A stretch of DNA of 64,000 nt, taken from an uncultured Flavobacteriales bacterium. Lineage in GTDB: Bacteria; Bacteroidota; Bacteroidia; Flavobacteriales_D; Parvicellaceae. The DNA lies in assembly GCA_943788755.1 (NCBI GenBank), contig CALSRM010000003.1:248001-312000 (forward strand). Reading direction: 5' to 3'. The notes beneath the pieces were generated by a model. The model did not search any database. It was not told the DNA's origin and saw only the letters and a program-made list of their open reading frames with translations. The translations under genes were made by a program, and so were the position numbers. Positions 9,267 to 17,225 of this stretch are shown here, in pieces. How positions within the stretch are numbered: position 1 is the stretch's first letter; each line of letters starts with the position of its first letter.

Positions 9267-9949
9267 TCCTTTTCGACCAACTCCGCGTAAAAAGAAACTT
9301 CAACATTATTGCCAATTCCGGTCGTTTCGACCATTCCATGCTCCGTTCTGTTCAAAGTAAACTCCCCTTGAAATATAATAATGTCCTTTCCTTCTTCATT
9401 TTCTCCTTTTCCTTCGTATGTGAAATTCACCTGAATTTCTTTTTCCACACCTAACATAATTAATTTTCCGGTTGCTGTATAAGATGTGTCTCCAATCGAA
9501 ATTTGGCTTGAATTGAATAGTATTTCAGGAAAATCTTTAGACTCAAAAAACCCTTCGCCTTTTATTGACTCATCCCTCATTCTGTTGGCAGTATGAACAG
9601 AAAGCGGATCAATTACAACTGAAATTGAGGCCTTTGTATAGTCTGAGTCTGAGTTAAAGTTAATTGTAAATTTTTTAAAAGAACCCGTTGCGTCTTGTGG
9701 ACCCGTAATGTGAAACATGATTTCTGAAGTAACTTTATCTAAATTCTCCTGAGAAACCCAGTTTCCTGTAATTTCTGACATATCGTTTAGAACAATGTCG
9801 TTAGCAGTTTCAACTGTTTCCGTAGGCTCTTCAACTTCTGATTTTTCTACTATACTTTCCGCGTTACCCCATGGGATGATGAACAAAACTCCAATCGCAA
9901 TTAACCCAACAGCGGCTAAAGCCAATCCTATTTTTAATAATTTACTCAT
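9263..9949 (-). CDS. YceI-family periplasmic lipid-binding-like protein
   Basis: 228 residues: one N-terminal hydrophobic segment (about 5-27, LALAAVGLIAIGVLFIIPWG), a short acidic linker, then a YceI lipocalin-like beta-barrel (about 55-228). Family features include SDYTKASISVVIDPLSVHTANRMRDES-type strands and SKDFPEILFNS. YceI proteins bind isoprenoids, quinones or amphipathic lipids, and the ligand cannot be told here. It is the first gene of the seven-gene operon that continues through coaX to the CNNM gene. A promoter-like element lies only 4 nt before the ATG. Confidence 0.87.
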   Translation of the reverse strand: MSKLLKIGLALAAVGLIAIGVLFIIPWGNAESIVEKSEVEEPTETVETANDIVLNDMSEITGNWVSQENLDKVTSEIMFHITGPQDATGSFKKFTINFNSDSDYTKASISVVIDPLSVHTANRMRDESIKGEGFFESKDFPEILFNSSQISIGDTSYTATGKLIMLGVEKEIQVNFTYEGKGENEEGKDIIIFQGEFTLNRTEHGMVETTGIGNNVEVSFYAELVEKE

Positions 9950-9953
9950 TCAA

Positions 9954-9986
9954 CAAAGTTAATTAACTTGTCTTATCTAAAAACAA
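9954..9986 (-). promoter_or_regulatory. Putative promoter of the YceI-coaX-lptC operon
   Basis: Minus strand TTG (9984-9986), 22-bp spacer, TAACTTTG (9954-9961). The -7 box is only 4 nt from the ATG at 9949, so the transcript would be leaderless or nearly so. The spacer is slightly long. Confidence 0.42.
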
Positions 9987-10013
9987 AAAATTCCGAACAA
10001 GTCGGAATTTTTT
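9985..10013 (-). terminator. Intrinsic terminator of hppA
   Basis: Perfect 12-bp A/T-flanked stem (9985-9996 with 10002-10013; core TTCCGA/TCGGAA) with a 5-base loop, and T-rich ends on both strands. It lies 21 bp after the hppA stop codon, and its distal part abuts the promoter of the next operon. Confidence 0.8.
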
Positions 10014-10033
10014 ATTCTTATATTAAGAGAGGT

Positions 10034-12325
10034 TTACTCTACTTCTATAGCATTTTCAATTGGAGCTTCTTCATTCGCTTCAACCTCCATTGTGTTTTCT
10101 TCCACTGGTGCAATCTCTGCTGCCCCATGATCTCCTAATATTGGAGCGATAACTAGACCGATTAAACACGTTAACTTAATTAAAATATTCATTGATGGCC
10201 CGGAAGTATCTTTAAATGGATCTCCAACTGTATCTCCAGTAACCGCAGCTTTATGCGCATCAGAACCTTTATACGTCATTTTTCCATCAATTTTTACACC
10301 TGCTTCGAATGATTTCTTTGCATTATCCCAAGCACCACCGGCGTTGTTCTGGAAAATTGCCCACATAACACCGGAAACTGTTACACCTGCCATATAAGCT
10401 CCCAACATCTCCGCTGCATCCAATTTATCATACCCGAATAACAAAGGAATACCTACTACTATTAGAGGTGTAATGATTGTTAATATTCCCGGCAACATCA
10501 TTTCTTTCAATGCTGCATTCGTAGATATCTCAACGCATTTATCGTATTCTGGTTCGTTCTCTCCTTTCATTATTCCAGGAATCGTTTTGAACTGACGACG
10601 AACTTCTAATACCATTGCCATTGCTGCCTTGCCAACAGAACTCATCGCCATTGCAGAGAATACAACTGGAATCATTGCGCCAACAAATAACATTGCTAAT
10701 ACGGGTGCTTTAAAGATATTAATACCATCAATTCCCGTAAATGTAACATAGGCAGCAAATAATGCTAGAGATGTAAGTGCAGCAGATGCTATTGCAAATC
10801 CTTTACCTACAGCAGCAGTTGTATTCCCTACTGAATCTAAAATATCTGTTCTCTCACGAACCTCTTTCGGTAATTCCGCCATTTCAGCAATACCACCTGC
10901 GTTATCAGCGATAGGTCCGAAAGCATCAATTGCTAACTGCATAGCAGTTGTTGCCATCATTGCTGAAGAGGCAATTGCTATTCCGTAAAATCCAGCAGCA
11001 GCATAAGCTCCCCAAATTGCTCCTGCAAACAAAATAATTGGAGCGAATGTAGACATCATACCTAATGATAAACCTGCAATAATGTTTGTTGCAGCACCCG
11101 TAGATGAATTTTGAATAATGCTATTCACTGGTTTTTTCCCTGTACCTGTATAGTATTCTGTTAAAAATGAAATAATACCTCCAACAGCTAACCCAATAAT
11201 TACGGCAACAAACACATTCATCGAAGTAAAATATCTATCATCACCTGTTAAGTGACCCAAACCTTCTTCAATTTGCGTAAAACGCATTTTTGAAGGCAGC
11301 ATCCAATCAATTACAAAGAAAGAAGCTATCCCTGTTAAAATAATAGACCCCCAGTTTCCAATGTTAAAAGCACGTTGAACATGTTTTTCTTTTAGACTGT
11401 TGTCATCTTTAATTTTAATAAAGAATGTTCCAACTATTGAAAAAACAACTCCTAGTCCAGCTATTAAAATAGGAAGTAATATTGGGCCCATTCCCATAAA
11501 CGCATCATCTAAAGCTGCTTCACCAGCCATTGCTCCAATAGCATAGTTTCCCAAAACCATAGCTGCAAGCATAGTAGCAACATAAGAACCAAATAAATCT
11601 GCTCCCATTCCTGCAACATCTCCAACATTATCTCCAACATTATCAGCAATTGTAGCTGGGTTACGTGGATCATCTTCTGGAATACCCGCTTCAACTTTAC
11701 CTACTAAATCTGCTCCAACATCGGCAGCTTTCGTATAGATACCTCCTCCAACTCTAGCAAATAATGCAATACACTCAGCTCCTAAAGAGAACCCTGCGAG
11801 GGTTTCAAGCACCATTGTCATATTATAATGAAATGTATGGTCATCGTTCCCAAGAAACATTGAGCATAAAACTATAAACAATACACTTAAACCAAAAACA
11901 GCTAAACCAGCAACACCAAGCCCCATTACCGTACCACCTTTAAAAGCAACTTGTAATGCTTTAGACAAACTAGTTCTTGCAGCTTGTGTAGTTCTAACGT
12001 TGGCATCCGTTGCTACTCTCATTCCAATATTACCAGCTACTGCAGAAAACACTGCGCCAATAACAAATGCTACTACTATAAAAATATGTGTTGATTCAAC
12101 CAGCGTTGAAACATAAGCCAATGCACCCCCTGCAATAACGACAAACCACAACAACATTCTATACTCAGCTTTTAAAAACGCTAAGGCTCCCGTGCTAATG
12201 TAATTTGCAAGTTGTTTCATTCTATCATTTCCTGCGTCTTGTTTCTTTACCCAACCATATAGGTAGCCCATGTAAGCTAAACCGATTAAGCCAAATACTG
12301 GTAAGATGTATATTAAATTTTCCAT
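10034..12325 (-). CDS. hppA: Membrane-bound ion-translocating pyrophosphatase
   Basis: Hydrolyses pyrophosphate and pumps H+ and/or Na+ across the inner membrane. 763 residues, about 16 membrane helices. The catalytic double motif DNVGDNVGD is near residues 226-234, and GNTTAA near residues 499-504 carries alanine at the position that is lysine in K+-independent enzymes, so it belongs to the K+-dependent class. Whether it pumps Na+ or H+ cannot be decided by eye. The C-terminus has an unusual extra acidic tail ([19 protein letters not shown]). Monocistronic, with a clear promoter and terminator. Confidence 0.96.
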   Translation of the reverse strand: MENLIYILPVFGLIGLAYMGYLYGWVKKQDAGNDRMKQLANYISTGALAFLKAEYRMLLWFVVIAGGALAYVSTLVESTHIFIVVAFVIGAVFSAVAGNIGMRVATDANVRTTQAARTSLSKALQVAFKGGTVMGLGVAGLAVFGLSVLFIVLCSMFLGNDDHTFHYNMTMVLETLAGFSLGAECIALFARVGGGIYTKAADVGADLVGKVEAGIPEDDPRNPATIADNVGDNVGDVAGMGADLFGSYVATMLAAMVLGNYAIGAMAGEAALDDAFMGMGPILLPILIAGLGVVFSIVGTFFIKIKDDNSLKEKHVQRAFNIGNWGSIILTGIASFFVIDWMLPSKMRFTQIEEGLGHLTGDDRYFTSMNVFVAVIIGLAVGGIISFLTEYYTGTGKKPVNSIIQNSSTGAATNIIAGLSLGMMSTFAPIILFAGAIWGAYAAAGFYGIAIASSAMMATTAMQLAIDAFGPIADNAGGIAEMAELPKEVRERTDILDSVGNTTAAVGKGFAIASAALTSLALFAAYVTFTGIDGINIFKAPVLAMLFVGAMIPVVFSAMAMSSVGKAAMAMVLEVRRQFKTIPGIMKGENEPEYDKCVEISTNAALKEMMLPGILTIITPLIVVGIPLLFGYDKLDAAEMLGAYMAGVTVSGVMWAIFQNNAGGAWDNAKKSFEAGVKIDGKMTYKGSDAHKAAVTGDTVGDPFKDTSGPSMNILIKLTCLIGLVIAPILGDHGAAEIAPVEENTMEVEANEEAPIENAIEVE

Positions 12326-12357
12326 AATGTTCTTCTTTGTTTCTAATTTTAGGTCGG

Positions 12358-12388
12358 CAAATGTATCTTTTTCAAACTAATTGTGCAA
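12358..12388 (-). promoter_or_regulatory. Promoter of hppA
   Basis: Minus strand TTG (12386-12388), 20-bp spacer, TACATTTG (12358-12365), 32 nt before the hppA ATG. A good match to the Bacteroidota consensus. Confidence 0.65.
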
Positions 12389-12435
12389 ATTTGAATCAAC
12401 TGATTTAAATCCAATCGCTTTTACTCTTGTTTAAA

Positions 12436-13131
12436 TTAAACTTCTTTTAAATATTTCACACTCCCTTTCGCGATTAAATACTGTGCTAAAACATACGTAA
12501 TCATAATAAATACTTGAGCATTTAATAGATTGCCTTTATATAGGAATTGATTCACTGCTATTATAGTATCAGAAAGAACGAACAACATTGCTCCAACAAA
12601 AACGAGTGTAAATGATTGCTTTGAAACCTTATTTAATCTCCATCCCGCTGAAACACCCATGGCACAGACAGCAACACCATAAACTAAAACCGGTACTAAA
12701 AAGTCTTCCAAATAAGGAAATAATGAATACATTAATAGTGCGTAGTAACTTAAAAATATAATTAACAACATCGCTCCCATTGGCTTATTAAATAATCTTT
12801 TTGAGGTCATTATAGAGTTTACAAATGCAAAAACATAAAACAATTGCCCTATCAAAAATGACCCTAACCCAAGTAAAAAGAAAATTTCATTAAAGGGTAA
12901 AAACATTAAAAAGGTATCTCCGCCAAAAGCAAAAACAATGGATAACAGCAAATACTTTCTAAACTTATTATTAGCGCTTTCCTTTGTTTGTAAGTAAAAC
13001 CAAACAAACAATGTAACCATCAACAGCGGTTTAGAGGCAAATATTAATGGTAGGTATTCGATATGAGTCCCAATAATTTCAGCGATTGCTAGTAAAAAGT
13101 AAACTATAATTAGGGCCGTAAGTCTTAACAT
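12436..13131 (-). CDS. YhhN/TMEM86-family lysoplasmalogenase-like membrane protein
   Basis: 231 residues with about eight membrane helices. Family signatures are the N-terminal ASKPLLMVTLFVW (near residues 32-44), AFGGDTFLMFLP (near 72-83) and LSDTIIAVNQF (about 190). Characterised TMEM86 homologues hydrolyse the vinyl-ether bond of lysoplasmalogens; in bacteria the substrate is usually unknown. Single gene upstream of hppA on the same strand but more than 100 bp away. Confidence 0.88.
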   Translation of the reverse strand: MLRLTALIIVYFLLAIAEIIGTHIEYLPLIFASKPLLMVTLFVWFYLQTKESANNKFRKYLLLSIVFAFGGDTFLMFLPFNEIFFLLGLGSFLIGQLFYVFAFVNSIMTSKRLFNKPMGAMLLIIFLSYYALLMYSLFPYLEDFLVPVLVYGVAVCAMGVSAGWRLNKVSKQSFTLVFVGAMLFVLSDTIIAVNQFLYKGNLLNAQVFIMITYVLAQYLIAKGSVKYLKEV

Positions 13132-13311
13132 TTTGCTTATTAAAGCACAAATTTGAATTATTTCTTGAGATAATAACTACTAACTCACTTTAATTCTTTT
13201 TCGAACAATTTACCTTGATAAGATTAAAGCCCCTATAACTTGAATTGAAAATACTAACAATTAAACTTACATTTATAGCTTGGAAGACTGCGTTTGTTTC
13301 AATACCGATAA

Positions 13312-13725
13312 ATGATTGACGAAAAAATACAATTGGAATTGACATTTAAGACCTCCCGAAGCGGTGGAGCGGGTGGTCAGCACGTCAATAAAACAGAAAC
13401 AAGAGTTGAGTTATTTTTCAATGTCCGATATTCGACAGCTCTTTCCATGCAACAAAAAATATTGTTACAAAAAAACTTGCGTTCCAAGCTAACAGAAGAT
13501 GGAGAATTAAGAATTGTAGTATCTGATACAAGAAGCCAAATAAAAAATAAAGAAATTGCCATTCAACGATTTTTAGCATTAATTAAAAAGGAGCTAATTA
13601 TCCCAAAAAAAAGAAAACCGACAAAACCGACGAGAGCTTCTGTTCAAAGAAGATTAGAAGGTAAATCAAAAAAAGCCGACATTAAAAAAAATCGAAAGAG
13701 GGTTAAAAAAAATGATTTGGACTAG
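13312..13725 (+). CDS. arfB: Alternative ribosome-rescue factor / peptidyl-tRNA hydrolase ArfB
   Basis: ArfB (YaeJ) hydrolyses peptidyl-tRNA on stalled ribosomes. The 137-residue protein has the GGQ catalytic motif at residues 21-23 (SGGAGGQHVNK), a small RF1-like domain, and a long lysine/arginine-rich C-terminal tail (KKRKPTKPTRASVQRRLEGKS region) that enters the mRNA channel. Size and layout are typical. The last 14 bp overlap the following gene, so the two are probably co-translated. Confidence 0.92.
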   Translation: MIDEKIQLELTFKTSRSGGAGGQHVNKTETRVELFFNVRYSTALSMQQKILLQKNLRSKLTEDGELRIVVSDTRSQIKNKEIAIQRFLALIKKELIIPKKRKPTKPTRASVQRRLEGKSKKADIKKNRKRVKKNDLD

Positions 13726-14364
13726 AACATACATACTGCCCTATCTTCTAATGCTTGCCTGTAATAATTTTGCTCAACAGCAAGCCCCAAGACTTTTTAG
13801 TAAATTAATTATGTCTAATCAAATTGACACGTTGAGGTCTCAATTCAGTAATAATAAGTTTTTTTATGAAAAATATGAACTCCAAACCCTTGTTGCACTA
13901 TCTTTTTATCCTGAATTAAAAGACACCGAAATCAGTTTTAGAAGAAGAAAACTAAAAACCACTATGGTTGCAAGACCAAAAGGAATGAATGTTTTTAGAG
14001 GTAAAGGGAAAAGACATTACATTATATACATAAATGATTTTCCTTCGGCCAAAATATCCCCAGACAGTGTTTCTTTCAATGCGCAAATAGGAGTTATTGG
14101 TCACGAATTAGCTCATTTAGTTGAGTATGCACAATACCTCATCGTTGAAAATGTTGTATTGTTGGGCTTTCCTATTTGAACAAAAAGTTCAGGGCTAAAT
14201 TTGAACGAGCTACAGATTTAAGAACAATTAATCATGGTTTACTCTGGCAATGTTATGATTTTGCCTTGCATGTTCACAATAGCAGTATCGCTCCCACCGA
14301 ATACATTAACTACAAGAAAAATTTCTATATGAGTCCAAAAGAAATAAAAGAGCAAGGTAATTAG
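13712..14364 (+). pseudogene. Putative secreted HExxH metallopeptidase-like gene, frameshifted
   Basis: The first frame (13712-14179, 155 aa) has a signal-peptide-like start ending CNNFAQ and a zinc-binding motif HELAH at residues 131-135 (GVIGHELAHLVEYA). It stops early at TGA 14177-14179. The next frame (open from 14176 to 14364) continues at once with YLNKKFRAKFERATDLRTINHGL, where ERATD would supply the third ligand region. One base appears to be missing near 14168-14173 (TTTCC run). The joined product would be about 217 residues, presumably a periplasmic zinc peptidase or peptidase-like protein. A real mutation and a sequence error both fit. Its start overlaps arfB by 14 bp. Confidence 0.7.
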
Positions 14365-14487
14365 TCGATTAACCTTATTCTGATCTTCTCTATTTTGCAA
14401 TACAGGGCATATAGACAAAATAATTACGCACAATGACATAGACTAAATGAAAGGAAATGATTGTTTATCGATACCAACCCGATTAAT

Positions 14488-15126
14488 TTACTTTCCGGTA
14501 AAATTTAGGATAAAAGCAGTGTAGGAACCTCTAAGTTTCTCCCAAGAATTTTCAGTCTTTATATTTTTTAAACCATGGCTATACCTAATCTCGGGAGACA
14601 AGTAAAACCACTTTAAGTCTATATCTAGCCCCAATGAAATATCTCCAGACAATGCGCGTCTGGTGTCAAAATTATCTTCAGAATTACCACTGAAAGGTAC
14701 CCTTAGTCCTGGTCCTAAATAACAGTATGGGTTTACTTTTGAATCTCTTTTACTGAAATTCCATTTAGCATGAAGCATGAAATCAAGGTTGAAGGGGTCA
14801 AGCTTTAAGATCTTTCCATTTTGCTCAACGGTTGTATAGTTAATTGATAGTTCAGCCCTCGAAATAAGTGTAAATTTTTCTTGGATTTTAAGCTCTCCAA
14901 AAACCCCTATTCTAAAACCAGGAGCATTATATACCGTTGTTGGATATTTTGCAAAGGAATCAATACAGGAGTAATTCTTTACGAGTGAATAATCACCTCC
15001 CATATTAAAACCTAAATTAGGTGTAATCGTTATGATTAATGATTCCTTTTCATTAGAATCGTTTGTCTGTGAATAGCAATATACTGAGACTATAGAAGCG
15101 ACAATAAACGAGCATAACTTTATCAT
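14488..15126 (-). CDS. Small outer-membrane beta-barrel protein, unknown
   Basis: 212 residues with a signal peptide (about 1-19, cleavage near VYCYSQ) and alternating beta-strand pattern throughout. Examples are ITITPNLGFNMGGDYS, HAKWNFSKRDSKVNPYCYLGPG and a terminal strand ending TAFILNFTG. It resembles the generic outer-membrane beta-barrel (OMP_b-brl) type common in Bacteroidota. No specific function can be assigned. Monocistronic. Confidence 0.72.
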   Translation of the reverse strand: MIKLCSFIVASIVSVYCYSQTNDSNEKESLIITITPNLGFNMGGDYSLVKNYSCIDSFAKYPTTVYNAPGFRIGVFGELKIQEKFTLISRAELSINYTTVEQNGKILKLDPFNLDFMLHAKWNFSKRDSKVNPYCYLGPGLRVPFSGNSEDNFDTRRALSGDISLGLDIDLKWFYLSPEIRYSHGLKNIKTENSWEKLRGSYTAFILNFTGK

Positions 15127-15357
15127 TTTTACAGTTTTTGATGAATAGTAGATATTCCTATACGCTATTTGAATTTAGTTTTCTTTTCAACGGTTTAGGA
15201 AAGGAATTATTGTTATCCAATATAAAAAAAACCCTTACAAAGCTCTGTAACAGAACTTTTGTAGTTGGAATGAATCCATTAAAAAACCTAGCTTCATTAA
15301 TAGTAAAAGCAATATTTTTTATCTTTTATCGTTACTGTATTAATGAAAAATAACCCT

Positions 15358-15643
15358 ATGAAATTATTTACGCTTTGCTTATTATTGCTAGGTTTTTCAT
15401 GTTTGGGCCATACTCAGCACGGAAATTCCGAAAGCTATGCCACCATTAAAGATGCTTCCTAAAAAAGGCGAAGCTCCAAAAAAGATATTCGAACTACCAT
15501 CTTCAACTAACTATTCTGTTTATGATTCAACAGGAAAATTTATTTCGAAAGGAAATGGACAGTTCATTGACTGCTCTAAACTTAATAAAGGAACCTATTT
15601 TATTCAATTCAATGGCACGTCTAAGAAATTTGTAATAGAGTAG
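15358..15643 (+). pseudogene. Mini secreted protein with T9SS-tail-like domain, frameshifted
   Basis: An ATG at 15358 opens a clean signal peptide (MKLFTLCLLLLGFSCLGHTQ) whose frame stops after 34 codons. The +1 frame (open through 15643) continues with HEIPKAMPPLKMLPKKGEAP and then STNYSVYDSTGKFISKG ... LNKGTYFIQFNG ... KKFVIE. This resembles a type A T9SS sorting domain (YxVYDxxGK, LxxGxYF, terminal beta strand). One extra base in the GGG or GG runs at 15405-15422 would explain the break. The restored product, about 90 aa, would be little more than a signal peptide, a short basic linker and the tail. Confidence 0.55.
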
Positions 15644-15693
15644 ACTGTAAAAAATAAAACACCTCTGAAAAAAACTACTTTCAAGAACCTTTG

Positions 15694-15766
15694 TACTTCC
15701 ACCGGGACTCGAACCCAGATCTGTTGCTTAGGAGGCGACTATTCTATCCTGTTGAACTATGGAAGC
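15694..15766 (-). tRNA. tRNA-Arg (anticodon CCU)
   Basis: A 73-nt cloverleaf on the minus strand: acceptor GCTTCCA/TGGAAGT (G-U at the first pair), D arm GTTC/GAAT, anticodon loop CTCCTAA giving CCU for AGG codons, T arm CTGGG-TTCGAGT-CCCGG, discriminator A. The anticodon stem GTCGC/GCAAC has one C-A mismatch at the middle pair. CCA is not encoded. A -7-like TAACTTTG lies just upstream (15773-15780). Confidence 0.9.
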
Positions 15767-15820
15767 AAAATACAAAGTTAAGTTTCTTATCAACCCAAAT
15801 AAAATAAAAGAACTGATAAA

Positions 15821-16555
15821 TTAATCTACTATTTCTTTTTCCATTCCTCTTTTCCTTCGAATATTAATATTGACTACCTCAACAATTAATGCGAACACTA
15901 CGGCAAAATATATATATCCTTTATCTATTCCTTTATCTAAGCCTTCCAGCATAAGCATAAAACCAATTAAGATTAAAAAAGCCAAAGCTAAAACTTGCAT
16001 TGTAGGGTATTTATGAATAAACCGACTAATTGACCCTGCAAAAATCATCATCACAACAATCGAAATAATAACCGCGATTATCATCAAAATAACCTCTTGC
16101 TCGTAAGCAATTCCAACTGCGGTTAATATTGAATCAAAAGAAAATATTAAATCAAGCAATATTATTTGCACTAGAATAGAACCAACCGAAGCCTTTTTCT
16201 TTTTATTTTTCGAACCTTTGTGTCCTCTTATTTTTTCATGAATTTCGAGAACACTTTTCCCCATTAAAAACAACCCTCCACCCAGAAGGATTAAGTCTTT
16301 ACCACTAATTTCAAGTTCCATTATGGTAAATAAAGTAGCGGTTAATCCTAGTATTACATTAATAATTAATAATAACCCTACACGAAAACCCATGGCCAAC
16401 AACAACCCAATATTCCTTACTCTGGGTTGTTGTTTTTCGGGTAACTCATCCGTTACAATTGAAATAAAAATAATATTATCAATACCTAATACTATTTCTA
16501 ATAAGGTAAGAGTCAGAATAGATAGCCAGGCTTGTGGGTCGAGAAATATGTCCAT
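15821..16555 (-). CDS. TerC-family integral membrane protein
   Basis: 244 residues, about seven membrane helices. TerC signatures are LEIVLGIDNIIFISIVTD (about 19-36, acidic residues in the membrane) and LLDLIFSFDSILTAVGIA (about 133-150). A charged loop (RGHKGSKNKKKKAS) separates the halves. TerC/Alx-family proteins are implicated in manganese export, metal delivery to secreted enzymes and tellurite resistance. A metal-homeostasis role is the best inference. It lies 55 bp upstream of the tRNA on the same strand. Confidence 0.92.
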   Translation of the reverse strand: MDIFLDPQAWLSILTLTLLEIVLGIDNIIFISIVTDELPEKQQPRVRNIGLLLAMGFRVGLLLIINVILGLTATLFTIMELEISGKDLILLGGGLFLMGKSVLEIHEKIRGHKGSKNKKKKASVGSILVQIILLDLIFSFDSILTAVGIAYEQEVILMIIAVIISIVVMMIFAGSISRFIHKYPTMQVLALAFLILIGFMLMLEGLDKGIDKGYIYFAVVFALIVEVVNINIRRKRGMEKEIVD

Positions 16556-16738
16556 TTAATGTAACTTTGGATGGCTAAATTAATACTTTGCTTGTAATTT
16601 AAATCTATTTGTGCCTTATTGCTTTTTTCTTACCTCACCTTTTCTTTGTAATTAATCTCCGTTAAACGAATGGAATCATCCATTGGTCGGTTTCTTCATA
16701 ATATAAACAACCATGGTAAAATATAAAACGTCTTTATA

Positions 16739-16837
16739 ATGTTAATACAATATTACAAGCGTGATATTTGGCATGTGAGTCTGACTGCAGGATGTACAGG
16801 AGCATTGCCTGCGTATTACAAATCAAACAAAAGTTAA
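16739..16837 (+). CDS. Possible 32-residue small protein, unknown
   Basis: ATG 16739-16741 opens a 32-codon frame (MLIQYYKRDIWHVSLTAGCT, then GALPAYYKSNKS) ending TAA 16835-16837. The stop codon touches the first base of a perfect 32-bp palindrome that looks like a terminator, which is the main support for a real gene. The Leu-Thr-Ala-Gly-Cys stretch is lipobox-like but there is no good hydrophobic core before it. I see no clear promoter. Alternatives: a remnant of a longer gene, or a small RNA ending at the same terminator. Confidence 0.35.
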   Translation: MLIQYYKRDIWHVSLTAGCTGALPAYYKSNKS

Positions 16838-16868
16838 AACCCTCAAATAGAATTCTATTTGAGGGTTT
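16837..16868. terminator. Perfect palindrome, probable bidirectional terminator
   Basis: A 16-bp perfect inverted repeat with no spacer (16837-16852 / 16853-16868; core CCCTCAAATAGAATT) flanked by A and T runs. It follows the 32-codon ORF on the plus strand and lies downstream of the 51-residue minus-strand gene, so it could serve both. Confidence 0.65.
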
Positions 16869-16968
16869 ATTTATTAGCACTTTTAAAAAATCTACTCTTT
16901 AACTTTTCAAGCGATTTTTTTAACCCAATTAAATTATTAGGCATGGAATAACTTCTTTTTTTTGAAAC

Positions 16969-16994
16969 AAAAAAGGCTTACCAATTGGTAAGCC
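16969..16994 (-). terminator. Intrinsic terminator of the 51-residue membrane protein gene
   Basis: Stem GGCTTACC (16975-16982) / GGTAAGCC (16987-16994) with loop AATT, followed on the minus strand by six T (16969-16974). It lies 25 bp after the stop codon. Confidence 0.75.
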
Positions 16995-17019
16995 CTCATA
17001 ATATATTAAAGCGGATGTT

Positions 17020-17175
17020 TTAAACTTCCTCGTCAAATCCTCTTTTCGCGAATTTTGCTTTTGCCATTTCCATTGCACCCCAATGCGCCCAAACTCCGAC
17101 AAAACCCATTACAAAAAGTAATGGCCAAAATGCCAAACCGAAAAAACAGATAAATATTGCACTACCTATGAACAT
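17020..17175 (-). CDS. Small membrane protein, 51 residues, unknown
   Basis: ATG complementary to 17173-17175, stop 17020-17022. One long or two short hydrophobic helices (residues 2-29, IFICFFGLAFWPLLFVMGFV within) are followed by HWGAMEMAKAKFAKRGFDEEV, an amphipathic charged tail. A dedicated terminator follows it and it diverges from fumC with a 50-bp gap. I do not recognise the family, but composition, start and terminator all support a real single-gene unit. Confidence 0.68.
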   Translation of the reverse strand: MFIGSAIFICFFGLAFWPLLFVMGFVGVWAHWGAMEMAKAKFAKRGFDEEV

Positions 17176-17189
17176 AACTTGTAATTTTG
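17157..17189 (+). promoter_or_regulatory. Putative fumC promoter
   Basis: TTG (17157-17159), 22-bp spacer, TAATTTTG (17182-17189), 36 nt upstream of the fumC ATG. It overlaps the 5' end of the divergent 51-residue gene. Confidence 0.5.
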
Positions 17190-17225
17190 AAATCTTTAGG
17201 CGAAGTTAAAATAAATTTTACAAAT

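Noticed and set aside
15138-15353. Plus-strand open frame of 71 codons before the mini secreted protein
   Set aside because: No signal, domain or start context. It ends 5 bp before a convincing signal-peptide start and looks like chance AT-rich coding.
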